From: Zanthoxylum bungeanum
Taxonomy: Eukaryota > Streptophyta > Magnoliopsida > Sapindales > Rutaceae
Length of the DNA: 64,000 bases
Reading direction: 5' to 3'
NCBI GenBank assembly: GCA_019454045.1
Contig: SKCR01023724.1
Coordinates: forward strand, 1-64,000
The notes beneath the pieces were generated by a model, which was given only the letters and a program-made list of their open reading frames with translations, did no database searches and was not told the DNA's origin. The translations under genes and the position numbers were made by a program. Positions 47,668 through 61,039 of this stretch are shown piece after piece. The first letter of the stretch is position 1. Every line of letters starts with the position of its first letter.

Positions 47668-49871
47668 ATGGTATCATGGAGCAAGGTTTAAGCATGAAAA
47701 ATATTAGGGTAAGATTTGGGTAAAAATGATTTGAGCATGATTTGATAAAATTGATTGATTGAGTATGCTTGAATGATGATAACATAGTGTTATGCATGAT
47801 CAATTTCATGAATAATGAATTGGATTAATTTTTCCCCTTAATCTTGGCTTGGCCGAGAGTTTGGTACCCTATAATGTCATGGTATTTTTTGTTCTTTTGA
47901 TCATTGGATGAGTAAAAAGACTTGGGTGATGTTGATTTAAGATTCAATCGGATTGAAAATGAAATCGGACAAATAAAACCCTAGAATGCCGTGAGTTGAT
48001 AAGCATGTAATGAGATGATTTTTTGATTCAAAAATGTTGGACATGAGTTGAACAAATTAATACATGATTAATTGATTAAATTGTATTTTGGAAATATTAA
48101 TTTAAATAATCAATTCATGTATTACACTTGAATTAATTGAATTTTGAAATTTGGAATATTAAAATTTAATTAATTGGGCTTGATTTTGAATTGGGCTTAT
48201 AATTTTTGTATTGGGGCATAATGGGCTTGGTTGGGCCAAGTTTGTTTAGGCCAATTGGATTGGATCCAAATTGGGCCTAAATCATTCCATTAAGTCCAAA
48301 TATAACAAATGGGCTTTAAATGTTTAATTGGGCATAATAGGCCTAAATTGGTTTCTAGGAAAATGAGGGTGATTCCTTAATTGGGCTTTGGTATGTGGGT
48401 TTGACCCACATTGACCAAAGTCCATGCCTTATGAAATTAATTGAAAGCTCATTGGACTTAAATTAAATTACATTGGATGTTAATTGGGCTTTGAGACCTA
48501 TTAAGATTAGATTTGGAATCTAAGTCGTTAAAGCGCATTAAAAGTGTAGTTATTTAATTTTGAATTAAATATTGAATTAGTATTGAATACATATTAAATT
48601 GGATTTAAATAAGTAGTTCGATTAATTCAAGAATTCGTACTTTGAGTACTTATTCTAAATCGAGTTGGACTCGCGCAAATCAAATCATTGTTTGAACATT
48701 GGATGATCACTAATATTCAAAGATTAATTAATTTGATTAGATTGATTGAATAACATGCTTGAATGAATACATGGATGTGATGAATGAATAGCGTATATCG
48801 GATGGATATTAGAAGGGATTGGGCAATTTTGGAAATTGTTTTAAATTTAGAATTTATAAATTGGACCTGCGTGTCCAGCCTTCTCTCTTTATTGATTCTT
48901 TGTATTCTCTTCTCACCTAATTCCCCTCAATGTTAATGAGATTTCTTTTATTGTATTATGTAATTGGGTAGAAGTTGGAATAGTGCTAGCCGGGGAGAGG
49001 AAATGGAGTGATTTGTTCTAGGAATAATTTATTTAATATCCATCCGCATATCGTTATTAATTTACTTTCCGCGCCTTATTATGCTTTTAGAATGCATGTT
49101 TAAGGGTGTATGATGAGACCTAACAAAGATAATAAATTGGTTGCCAATTTACGCGAAAAACCCTCAAAACATATTAAGCGTTTTCCTTCCATTGAGTGAT
49201 TCTTACTCAAGATCCAAGATTGGCACTGGTTTGTTGGCAAAAGTCAAGACCTTTGTCAATTGCCGATGTGTTTGAATCATGAAAGCTTTGTTCCATATCA
49301 ATGTCTTGTCCAAGTTGTTATTTGTTGGCCAAAGTCAAGATCACTTCTTGTCCATCGACATTGATTACGAAGCTTTCCAAGGTCAATAGGTCCCGCTTAA
49401 CTGGAATCATTAAGCTTGTTGTGCCAAAGCCAAGGCTTGGTTGATTCAGAGGAAAAGGTTAGGAAAATATATTGGATATATTGGCATATATATTGTATAT
49501 ATTTTTCGGACTTGGAGGTCCACCTACCGGATCTAGGAATTGGATGAGATCCAATTGATCTTCGAGATCTACCTAGTTAAATATCATACAGCTTGTTGGC
49601 CAAACTCAAGGTTGTGTGTTATTTAATGGGATCCTAGCCCACTAGGAAACTAGGTTTCCCGAGTACTCCATAGAGGGTTAGAGGCTCGCCGAAAAATAGT
49701 GGGAGGCTAGTATTGAATTTGCAATTTAGTTCAAATACTTAGCTTTACGCTCTTTCAAATTATTTCGTCAAAATTATTTTATTAGTTGGACTAAAACATT
49801 ATTATTTTTCTTGTAACAGTTAGACTGTACCCAAACATCGTTAATCGATTAGTTGGACTATTGCGGTTCAG
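47668..49871 (+). other. Untranslated leader of copia copy A
   Basis: Long region without protein frames between primer site and gag. It includes a stretch rich in TTGGGCC/GGGCTT words (48180-48520) and four spaced copies of a TTGTTGGCCAAAGTCAAG-like motif (49231, 49322, 49417, 49592). The corresponding region of copy B is 58848-61039 in inverse orientation; copy D shows the first ~470 bases. Confidence 0.6.
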
Positions 49872-52800
49872 ATGACTGGAAAGTTAAGCATTAGGGATAT
49901 TGTCATGGGTGACAACGTCTTTAATGGCAGAAACTTTCAAGACTGGGATATGAATCTCAGAATGATTCTGGGATCCGAGAAGTTACTCGATACTATAGAG
50001 CGACCTCTTGGGCCTAAGCCCCGACCTGATCAGTTGCTTGAGCCAGAGCTTTGGAAGACTCATAGCAATGATAATGCAACTGCTCAATCGGTAATGCTTG
50101 CCGCTATGACTCCGCAATTCCGTCGTCAAAACAAGGGGTTGGATCTCTATGAGATGATGGAGAAGTTGCACGATCTCCACCGATCTAATCTTAGATCGCA
50201 AAGATACGACTTATATAAGAAGCTCTTCCGGGCTCGCATGTTAGATAGTACATCTGTTGAGCACCATGTCTCAGAGATGATTGCTGACATTGAGCAGCTC
50301 GGATAGATGGGCATAGTCTTCGAGGCTGAGACTTTAGTAGATTTGATCCTATAGTCTATCCCCGACATTTGGAGTGGGTTCATCATGAAATACAACATGT
50401 TGAACCAAGACCAAACTCTTGGAGAGTTGATGTCCACTCTGCGAGAGGCAGAAAATGAGCTCCTTAAGGGCAAGAAGCGCGAGGTGCACTATGCTTCAAC
50501 ATCTCAGACTCCGAGGGTTGGGCCCAAGGCGACTGGAGGTGTTAAAAAGAAGAAGCATAGGAAGAAGGGCAAGACCAAATCGTCAAAGGCTTCTGGGAAG
50601 CCCAAGGACAAATCCCAAGATGTTTGTCTTCAGTGCTGACAGTGGGGTCACTGGAAGCGTGACTGCCGCGAGTATAAGGCACTCAGGAAGGAAATCAAGG
50701 CGGGCAAGGCACCGGCCTCAGGTATGTTTGTTATAGAAATAAACATGACTACTTCTAGTTTTAAAAATTGAATTTTTGATTCTGGTTGTGGTACTCACAT
50801 TTGTACCGATGTGCAGGATCTGCGGATTAGCAGGAGACTGGCTTCAGGAGAGATTAACCTCCGTGTTGGAAATGGTACACCAGTCGCCATTTTGGCCGTT
50901 GGCACTTTTATTTTAGAACTGCCCTCGGGGCATGTACTTGAACTTATAGACTGTTATTATGTACCTAGTTTGACTAGGAATATTATTTATGTATCTATAT
51001 TAGCCCAATGTGGGTACACTTTTGTATTCAGAAACACTGGGTGTTTTATGTATAAAAAAGATATAGAAATTTGCACTGCTGTTGTAAATAATGGTCTTTA
51101 TATTTTGAATATAAACCAATCTCAAAATGTAACAAACAAAAGGCTTAAAGTAAGTCATAAAGATGAAACTTATATGTGGCATTGTCGTCTGGGACACATA
51201 AACAAGACTCGCATATCCACACTTTCGAAGAGTGGGTACTTGGACGGATTTGATCCAAATTCATATGACGTCTGCGAATCTTGCTTATTAGGCAAAATGC
51301 CTAAATCACCTTTTAGCAGTAAAGGTGTACGTGCCACCGAACTATTAGCCCTTATTCATAGCGACGTTTGTGGGCCCATGTCTAGCCAGGCTAGAGGTGG
51401 ATATGAATACTTCGTAACCTTTATGGATTATGCATCGCGTTATGGTTATGTGTATCTTATGAGAGACAAGTCGGAAACTTTTGAGAAATTCAAAGAGTTT
51501 CGACACGAAGTTGAAAAACATACCGATAAAAATATTAAGACATTACGGTCGGACCGTGGTGGCGAATACTTGAGCAATGAGTTTCTTGACTACTTGAAAG
51601 AATATGGTATTCTTTCACAGTGGACTCCTCCCGGGACACCGAATTAAACGGTGCGTCCGAACGAAGAAACCGAACCTTGTTATACATGGTAAGGTCTATG
51701 ATGAGTCGCACTGAGCTACCTATTTCCTTCTGGGGATATGCATTAAACAGTGCAATACTTATTTTGAATAAGGTTCCGTCAAAGTCTGTTCGACAGACTC
51801 CGTATGAGATATGGACAGGAAAGAAACCGGGTTTCTCATTCCTGATGATTTGGGGTTGCTGGGCATACGTCAAACGTTTGGAAGGTACCAAACTAGAACC
51901 CAAATCAGATAAATGCTTATTTGTAGGATATCCTAGGGAAACCAAAGGATATTACTTTTATCACCCACAAGAGAACAAAGTTTTTGTTGCTCTACATGCG
52001 ATTTTCCTTGAGAAGGAATTCCTAAATGCAGTGATAAGTGGGAGGAAAGTAGAACTCGATGAAAATTGGAGTGATACTGTTCCTGGCATAGAATCCTCAA
52101 CGGAACATGAACAGTTCATCAGGGATGAAACTGTACCACAATCTTCGAATACACAAGGACCACGTAGGTCAGAGAGAATCGGAAAACAACCTGAGAGGTA
52201 TGGGTTTCTGATCTCACCTCATGTAGATATCAATCTCATTGAGGAAGACGAGCCGGCTACGTATGAGAAAGCGATACAAGATATCGATTTCGCTTTATGG
52301 CAAGATGCCATGAAGTCCGAAATGGATTCCATGTATACCAACCAAGTTTGGACACCGGTTGATGCACCAGAAGGCGTAAAGCCTATTGGTTGCAAATGGA
52401 TCTTCAAGAGGAAGACCGACATGGATGGCAACGTGCAAACGTACAAAGCTAGGCTTGTAGCGAAGGGGTATCGTCAACGACATGGTGTCGATTACGACGA
52501 AACTTTCTCACATATTGCCATGATTAAATCCATTCGGATAATGATTGCTATTGCTGCATATTTCGATTACGAGATATGACAGATGGACGTCAAAACCGCT
52601 TTCCTTAACGGAAACCTTTTAGAGGATGTTTATATGCAACAGCCTGACGGTTTTGTCGTGCCTAAACATGCAAACAAGGTTTGCAAGTAAAATCGGTCCA
52701 TTTATGGACTGAAGCAAGCGTCGCGTTCTTGGAACCAACGTTTTGATGAGATCATAAAATAATATGATTTTATTCAAAACGAAGATGATCATTGTGTATA

Positions 52801-53770
52801 CAAGAAGGTTAGTGGGAGCGCACTGAATTTCATTGTCCTTTATATTGACGATGTATTGCTTATGGGCAATGACATTTCCATGTTAACATCAGTGAAAGCT
52901 TGACTTTCATTAAAATTCTCCATGAAAGATCTGGGAGAAGTAGCCTTTATTCTGGGAATAAAGATCTACCGTGATAGATCTAGAAAGCTGCTTGGACTCT
53001 CCCAGAGCATGTACATTGACAAAGTATTGAAAAGATTCAACATGGATAAGTCCAAGAGGGGACTGTTGCCAGTATCACATGTCATCACTCTATCTAAGGA
53101 CATGTGTCCTAAAACTCAAGATGAGAGAGACAACATGAGTCGGATACCATTCGCCTCGGTAGTCGGATCGATCATGTATGCCATGATATGTACGCGACCT
53201 GATGTCTCCTATGCTTTGAGCATGTGTAGTCGCTATCAGGCCGATCTAGGTGAAGGTAACTAGATAGCAGTTAAGAATATCCTTAAATATCGTAGACGAA
53301 CTAAGGATGCTTTCTTAATCTAAGGAGATGGAGAACTTGTGGTAACTCGGTATACCGATGCAAGTTTCCAAACCGATAAAGACGACTGTAAGTCGCAATC
53401 TGGGTACGTGTTTTGTTTGAATAGCGGAGCAGTGAGCTGGGAATCTTCCAAGCAAGAGACTGTTGCCGATTCAACAATAGAAGCGGAGTATATCACTGCA
53501 GCTGAAGCAGCAAAGGAGGCAGTTTGGATCCGAAAATTCCTAATTGGATTAGGAGTAGTTCCGTTAGCAGCTGAACTCGTTCCATTGTATTGTGACAATA
53601 ACGGGGCTATAGCGTAGGCTAAGAAACTGCGGTCTCATCAACGATCCAAGCATGTTCTTCGATGTTTCCATCGGATTCATGAGATCATACATCGTGGCGA
53701 TGTGAAGATCGATAAGGTCGCATCAGATGACAACATTGCAGATCCGCTGACGAAAGCTATTAATTATGTA
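49872..53770 (+). pseudogene. Ty1-copia gag-pol polyprotein, copy A, broken
   Basis: Starts MTGKLSIRDIVMGDNVFNG at ATG 49872. Gag has stops near 50305 and 50352; the zinc knuckle reads CLQC-stop-QWGHWKRDC near 50627-50665. Protease DSGCGTHIC (about 50780) follows another stop. Integrase begins with HCRLGH ... CESCLLGK, LIHSDVCGPM and TLRSDRGGEYLS to 51640, where a frame shift occurs before NGASERRNRTLL. Reverse transcriptase carries WIFKRKTDMDGNVQTYKARL, LKQASRSW and YIDDVLL (about 52840), with several stops. RNase H has SSKQETVADSTIEAEY (near 53446-53493) and the tail SKHV ... NIADPLTKA. The order GAG-PR-IN-RT-RH and these motifs are Ty1-copia; the lineage looks Tork/Tnt1-like but is not settled. 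About nine stops plus one shift make it inactive. Confidence 0.9.
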
Positions 53771-54083
53771 GCAAATGAAATTGCCTTTTATCATTTCGTA
53801 ATTAGATTACTTAAATGTGTGAATGATGAAAGTCCTTATGATTAGTTCTGGATTGAGATGATATGAGACAGTATCAATCCACGACGGTTTAATCATTAAA
53901 TATCCCTAGTCGTAGTATTATCGAGATTGGACATCGATAATGCGGAATAGACTGGTATCACACTTGTGCGTGTTATGGAAGCGTAACAACATAGTTCTCA
54001 TATATTTAAATATTGGATACTTATGCAAGTGTGGTAGGAGGTTGTGTTTTCCGATGGTACGGAAACATCTTCGCTCTGGATAT
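53771..54083 (+). repeat. Partial 3' LTR of copia copy A
   Basis: Matches 56000-56320 of the solo LTR (AATTATGTAGCAAA ... TTCGCTCTGGATA). It is joined directly to the end of pol at ATTAATTATG, a word present at both break points, and ends where inverted copy B starts. Confidence 0.82.
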
Positions 54084-57000
54084 ACATAAATGGATCGATT
54101 TAACTTGCAAACCTTGTTTGCATGTTTTGGTACGACAAAACCGTCAGGCTGTTGCATATAAACATCCTCTAAAAGGTTTCCGTTATGGAAAGTGGTTTTG
54201 ACGTCCATCTGCCATATTTCACAATCCAAATATGCAACAATAGCAAGCATTATCCGAATGGATTTAATCATGGCAATAGGTGAAAAAGTTTCTTCTTAAT
54301 CGACACCATGTCGTTGACGATACCCTTTCGCTACAAGCCTAGCTTTGTACGTTTGTATGTTGCCATCCATGTCCGAATTCTTCTTGAAGACCCTTTTACA
54401 ACCAATCGACTTAACGCCTTCTGGTGCATCAACCAGTGCCCAGACTTGGTTGGTACACATGGAATCCATTTCGGACTTCATGGCTTCTTACCATAAAATG
54501 GAGTCGCTACCTTGTATCACTTCCTCATACGTAGCCGGCTCATTATCCTAAATAAGATTAATATCTACGTGAGGTGAGATCAGAAACCCATACCTCTCAG
54601 GTTGTTTTCTGACTCTCTCCGATCTACGCAGTTCTTGTGTATTAGAAGATTGTGGTACATTCTCATCCCTGATGAACTGTTCATGTTCCGTGGGAGGGTC
54701 TATGTCAGGAACAATATCACTACGATTTTCATCGAGTTCTACTTTCCTCCCGCTTACCACTGCATTTAAGAATTCCTTTTCGAGGAAAACCGCATGGAGA
54801 GCAACAATTACCTTGTTCTCTTGTGGGTTGTAGAAGTGATATCCTTTGGTTTCCCTAGGATAACCTACAAATAGGTACTTATCTGATTTGGATTCTAGTT
54901 TGGTACCATCCAAACGTTTAACGTATGCCAAGCATCCCCAAATATTCAGGAATGAGAAACCCGGTTTCTTTCCTGTCCATATTTCATATGGAGTCTGTCC
55001 AACAGACTTTGATGGAACCTTATTCAAAATAATTATTGCACTGTTCAATATGCATCCCCAGAAGAAAATTGGTAGCTCAGTGTGACTCATCATAGACCTT
55101 ACCATGTCCAACAAAGTTCGGTTTCTCCGTTCGGACACACCATTCAATTGAGGTGTTCCGGGAGGAGTCCACTGGGAAAGAATACCATACTCTTTCAAGT
55201 AATCTTGAAACTGATTGCTTAAGTATTCTCCACCACGGTTTAACCGTAATGTATTAATACTTTAGCCGGTCTATTTTTCTATATGAAACTCATTGCTTAA
55301 GTTTCCGACTTGTGTTTCATAAGATACACATAATCATAACGCGATGCATCATCCGTAAGGTTACGAAGTATTCATATCCACCTCTAGCCTGGCTAGACAT
55401 AGGCCAACATATGTCACCATGAACGAGGGCTAACAACTTGGTGGCACGTACACCCTTACCGCTAAAAGGTGTTTTAGGCACTTTGCCTAATAAATAAAAT
55501 TCGCATACGTCATTTGAATTAGAATCAAATCCGTCCAAGTATCCATTCTTCCAAAGAGTGGATATACGAGTCTTGTTAATGCGTCCCAGACGACAATGCC
55601 ACATATAAATTTCATCCATGTCACTCAATTTGAGCCTTTTGTTTGTCATGTTATATGTTTGAGATTCATTTATATTCAAAATATAAAGACCATTAGTAGC
55701 CTCAGCAATACATATCTCATATTCATTTTTATAAATAAAACACCCAGTGTTTCGGAATACAAAAGTATACCCACATTGGGTCAAACAAGATACATAGATA
55801 ATGTTTCTAGTCAAACTAGGTACATAATAATAGTATAATAATGAAAGTACATGCCCCTAGGGCAGTTCCAAAATATAGGTCCCTACAGCTAAAACAGCGA
55901 CTCTGGTCTCGTTTCCAACTCGTAGGTCAATCTCACCTGTGTTGGACAATTATGACCCATAGCGTCGCTATTTGTAAAAGACATTGTGTTTTTGTACAAA
56001 TTAATTATGTAGCAAAGGAAATTGCCTTTTATCATTTCGTAATTAGATTACTTAAATGTGTGAATGATGAAAGTCCTTATGATTAGTTCCGGATTGAGAT
56101 GATATGAGACAGTATCAATCCACGACGGTTTAATCATTAAATATCCTTAGTCGTAGTATTATCGAGACTGGACATCGATAATGCGGAATAGACTAGTATC
56201 GCACTTGTGCGTGTTATGGAAGCGTAACATCATAGTTCTCATATATTTAAGTATTGGATACTTATGCAAGTGTGGTAGGAGATTGTGTTTTCCGATGGTA
56301 AGGAAACAGCTTCGCTCTGGATAGACCCCTCAGAATCCCATTGGTAGTATGACTATGTGTCTATGGGAGTCCGCATCAGGGTAGGTGTATTTGGTTTTAA
56401 CCTGAGACTTGCATCGCTAGTACTTGCGACATTCATTACGCTTTGGTTTTGGTCGTCCAGGACTTTAACAGGTTCTGTGTACGCCTCTTCTGGGTTTATT
56501 GAGAATCATAGTGTGTTGAGTGTGATGTCAAGACGGAAGTATCACTTCAGTCATATGGAGATGATGGTCACGCAGGGATACATAACTAGTTCTCTAAAGG
56601 GTTGCAACCATCGGGATAATATGACTAGGTCATGATTATCCGATAAAGAGACTAGTTGCTAGTGATCCGATATATGCTTCGTACGGGGCAGACACTATTC
56701 CAACCCCAGGCCTTGCATGTGACATCCGATACTGGATCGCATTACGCAATACTACGTATTCTACGCCTGTCATAGATTATATATTCTATTAAGAATATTT
56801 CTGGAGAATTGGGTAGGCATGGCGCTTTGCTAGAAGCCAACCTTGTCTCATAAATCGGTAAGAACGTAGTACGAGGTACGTACATGTTCGGATAGTCCGA
56901 CGACCGGATTTACTGCCAACATATCCAGGGATCTCTTGGGTCTCTTGCCGAAGATTCACCGATGACGTATGATTCGAACTTTATTAATTTGGGATTAATA

Positions 57001-58847
57001 GCGGAGAGACTTTATCTGGGATAAAGTACTATTTGAAGAGAGAGAACGATTAATTTGGAATTAATCAATAAAATAATATATTCAATATATTATACGAAAT
57101 TGGATTTCGACGCGGAATTAAAATTGGATTTTAATTCAGGCTAACGAATTGATTTAGAATTAATTCGCTAGCGACGTGAATAGTAATTTTGCTAGGCATA
57201 ATTATTTAATTGAATTTGATTTAATTACGTCGCAACGGAAAATTCATTAATTCGGAATTAACGAACCCGAGATCGGAATGTGTTTGCGGGCCCACTTCGA
57301 TTTTGAATTAAAGTGGGGCCCACAAGTCACATCGCGAGTCACATCACTTGTCATTTTAGTGATAGACGTCAAGTCACCTTTTTGGTGAGTGACATGCAGT
57401 CACTATTCATGATGTTGGTTGGTGAGGACATTTAATGCAATTTTGGAGCCAAAATTTTGGTTGACTTTTTGAAAGCATATACCAAATATTTGGTAATTTA
57501 TTTTCATTATTATTGTTTTTAGAAAACAAAACACAAAAGAGAAAAACTATCTCTCCCACATTTTGGTCATTACCGTGACCTCCTCAAAGAGAAAGAAAAT
57601 TGTTTTCTTTCTTCCATCTTGCTAGCACACTAAAATGATCAATACAAGGTGATAGGGAAACCGAACTTAGAGCTTGGAATGCTTTGGAAGCTTAAAGCTT
57701 GTTCATCTTCTTCAACAAAACAAGCCTTGGCCGAATACATCAAGCAATGAGGAAATTTTTGTTGATCTTCGCATCCAAAGGCCATTGTTTGTAAGTATGA
57801 TTATACCATACTTCTTATGAGTATTCATTCTTTTCATTGCTTATATTGATCTTGGGACCACCTTAGAAACCAACAGCCTGAGGCCAGTCACATGATAATC
57901 CGCAGATCCTGCACATCAGTACATATATGAGTACCACATCCAGAATCAAAAATCCAATTTTTAAAACTAGAAGTAGACATGTTTATTTCAATAACAAACA
58001 TACCTGAAGCCAGAGCCTTGCCCGCCTTCACTTCCTTCATGTGTGTCTTGTACTCACGGCAGTCACGCTTCCAGTGACCCTGTTTGCCACACTGTAGGCA
58101 GACATCTTGGGATTTGCCATTTGCCTTCCCATAAGACTTTGATGATTTGGCCTTGCCTTTTCTTTTATTCTTCTTCACACCTCCAAAAGCCTGCGGCCAA
58201 GCCTTGGCCTTCTGAGATGTCAAAGTGTAGTGCGCCTCGCGCTTCTTGCCCTTCAGAAGCTCTGGCTTTGCCTCTTTCAACATCGCCATCAACTCTCCAA
58301 TAGTCTTCTCTTGGTTCATCATATTGTAGTTCATGATGAACCCGCCCCAATAGTCAGACAGAGACTGTAAGATCAAATCTATGGAAGTCTCAGCCTCAAA
58401 GGTTATGCCCAGTTGACCTAGTTGTTCGATGTCAGCAATCATCTGCGACATATAGTGCTCGACAGATGTACCCTCTGACATGCGAGAGCGAAAGAGCTTC
58501 TTCTGCAATTCATACTTCTGAGATCTAAGGTTAGATCTATGAAGGTCCTTCAATTTCAACATCATGTTGTAGGGATCCAATCCCTTATTTTGACGACAAA
58601 ATTGAGGGGTCATTGCGGCAAGCATGACAGACTGAGCAGTTGAGTTGTCATCACTATGAGTCTTCCAAAGCTAATGATCAACAACCCGCTCATGTCTAGG
58701 CTCAAGCCCGAGAGGTCTGTCTATGACATAGAGCAACTTCTTGACTCCCAGGACAATCCTGAGATTCATCTTCCAATCTGGAAAATTGGCGCCGTTAAAG
58801 ACATTATCGCCCATGATGATGTCTCTGACGCTAATCTTTCCAGTCAT
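54084..58847 (-). pseudogene. Ty1-copia gag-pol, copy B, broken and interrupted
   Basis: Starts MTGKISVRDIIMGDNVFNG at 58847, with an in-frame stop near 58672 (VDH-stop-LWK). Gag then stays open to 57888, with an intact zinc knuckle CLQCGKQGHWKRDC and protease site WIFDSGCGTHIC. A stop after DLRIIM precedes the solo LTR. On the far side (55939 downwards) the reading resumes with GEIDLRVGN, then a stop in ELP-stop-GHV, integrase HCRLGRINK ... LVHGDICWPM, shifts and stops near 55317-55198, NGVSERRNRTLL, and reverse transcriptase up to HANKVCKLNRSIY at the fusion with copy A. Compared with A, LGH is changed to LGR and SDVCGPM to GDICWPM. RNase H is absent. Confidence 0.88.
55940..57875 (+). mobile_element. 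Solo LTR of the copia family inside copy B
   Basis: Starts TGTTGGACAATTATGACCC and ends AGAAACCAACA. The flanking 5-mers are ACCTG (55935-55939) and GCCTG (57876-57880), a target duplication with one mismatch. The interrupted copy-B sequence (CTGGCCTCAGG ... GAGATTGACC) matches copy A's uninterrupted CTGGCTTCAGGAGAGATTAA. No primer site or coding region is attached. Confidence 0.9.
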
Positions 58848-61039
58848 CTTGATTGCAATAGTCTAACTATTCAATTAATAATATGGGGTACAATCAAATG
58901 TATTGATTACTATAGTCCAACTATATAACCAACTACAAGTGGAGTAGTGTCTTGTACAATCTAACTGTTCAAAAAAAGCAATAAAACAAATATTAGTCAA
59001 ACTAATATATTTATAATGACGATAAATAAATAAAAGAGCGCGTGTCAGCAAGTATTAAACGAAATTACAAACTTAATACTGGCCTCCCACTATTTTTCGG
59101 TGAGCCTCTAACCCTCTGTGGAGTACTCGGGAAACCCAATTTCCTAGTGGGCTAGGATCCCGTTAAATAACACACAATCTTGACTTTGGCCAACAAGCTG
59201 TATGAATAGGTAGATTTCTAAGATCAATTGGATCTCATCCAATTCCTAGATCCGGTAGGTGGACCTCCAAGTCCAAAACATATATCCAATATATTTCCTA
59301 ACCTTTTCCTCTGAATCAACTAAGCCTTGGCTTTGGCTCAACAAGCTTAATGATTCTAGTTAAGCATGACCCATTGACAGTGGGAAAACTTCGTAATCCA
59401 CGTCGATGTACAGAAGTGACCTTGACTTTGGCCAACAAGTCACAACTGCCCAAGACATGCGATATATAACAAAGCTTTCATGGTTCAAACATATCTGCGA
59501 TGGACAGTGATCTTGACTTTGGCCAACAAATCAAAGTCAATCTTGGATCTTGAGAGAGAACCACTCAATGGAAGGAAAATGCTTAATATTAAAGTGAGGA
59601 TTTTTCGCGTAAATTGGCATCCAATTTATTATCTTCGATTAGGTCTCATCATACACCCTTAAACATGCATTCTAAAAGCATAATGAGGCACGATAAATTA
59701 ATAATGATATGCGGATGGATATATAATACAATTTGTTCCTAGAACAAATCACTATCTTTCCTCACTCCCGCTAGCACTTTACATACTTCTATCCAATTAC
59801 ATAATACATTAGAGAAACCTCATTTGCATTGAGGGGAATTGGTGAGAAGAGAAATACAAAGAGATAATGAGGTGAAAGGCTGGACACGCAGGTCCAATTT
59901 AATAAATAAGTACCATACTTACAACAATTTCCAAAATTGCCCCACCCATCTAATATCCATCCGATATACATTATTCATATAAATAAATCCAAGTATTTAC
60001 ACAAAGCATGTTGTTCAATCAATCTAATCCAATTAATTAATCTTTAATTAATGACCATCCAATGTTCATACAATGATTTGATTTGCGTGAGTCCAACTCG
60101 TTTAAGAATAAATACTCAAAGTATGTATTCTTGAATTATATCGAACTACAATTTCAAATCCAATTTAAATTGTATCCAATACTAATTCATATTTAATTCC
60201 AAATTAAATAATTACACTTTTAATAGTGCATTTTAGACTTGGATTCCAAATCCAATCTAAATGGGTCTCAAAGGCCCAATTAGCATCCAATACTATTCAA
60301 TTAAAGTCAAATGGGCTTTCAATTAATTCTTTAGGCATGAGCTTTGGCCATTATGGATCTAACCCAAGATACCAAGGCCCAAGTTAGGAATCACCCTATG
60401 CCACAAAATCAATTTAGGCCCATTAGGCCCAATTAAATTTTAAAGGCCCAATAGTCATATTTGGACTTTATGGAAATGGTTTTAGGCCCAATTGGATCCA
60501 ACCCAATTGTCCAAAACCATACTTGGCCCAACCAAGCCCATTAACCCAATTACAACCAAATTAAATTAACATAATATTCCAAAATCACATTAATTCATTT
60601 AAAGTGTAATTAACATAATTAATCAATTAATCTAATGTTTCCAAAATACTAATTAATCCAATTAATCATGCTTTAATTATCCAATTCATGTCCAATACAA
60701 ATTGAAGCAAAATCAACTAATTCAACATGCTTCAAACTCACGGCATTAGCAAGAAATAACACTCAAGATTTATTTCATGCTTTTGACATATCAAATTGTC
60801 TAATTTTCAAAAAATCACCATGAGCTTTCTAGGGTCTATTTTTGGCCATGATAAAGAATTGGGGAAATTTTTGATCCAATCAATTTCACAATTCCAATGA
60901 TGTACAAATCCAATTCATCATCATCTAAACACAACCAAACAACCAATTTCGAATTTTCACACACTCCAAGCATAAAATTCCCAAATTAAAGTTTAGAACC
61001 ATAGATTCAAATCATGCTTAGATATTGCTCTGATGCCAT
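58848..61039 (-). other. Untranslated leader of copia copy B
   Basis: No protein frame is convincing. Read on the minus strand it matches the leader of copy A in broad order. It contains the same TTGTTGGCCAAAGTCAAG-like motif, seen on the plus strand as CTTGACTTTGGCCAACAA at 59179, 59421 and 59511, with a looser copy near 59330. Confidence 0.6.
61027..61038 (-). promoter_or_regulatory. Primer-binding site of copia copy B
   Basis: On the minus strand TGGCATCAGAGC follows the LTR end by one base. It differs by one base from the initiator tRNA-Met complement TGGTATCAGAGC. Confidence 0.7.

Larger units (their letters stand above)
47031..54083 (+). mobile_element. Ty1-copia element, copy A (both LTRs incomplete)
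   Basis: Order: 3' part of a 5' LTR (about 47031-47667), primer site starting TGGTATC at 47669, a 2.2-kb leader, broken gag-pol (49872-about 53770), and a piece of 3' LTR that ends near 54083. Protease-integrase-RT-RNase H order is Ty1-copia. The 5' LTR remnant is almost identical over ~600 bp to 57265-57875. The 3' LTR lacks its first ~65 bp and is cut after TTCGCTCTGGATA, where inverted copy B begins. Confidence 0.85.
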
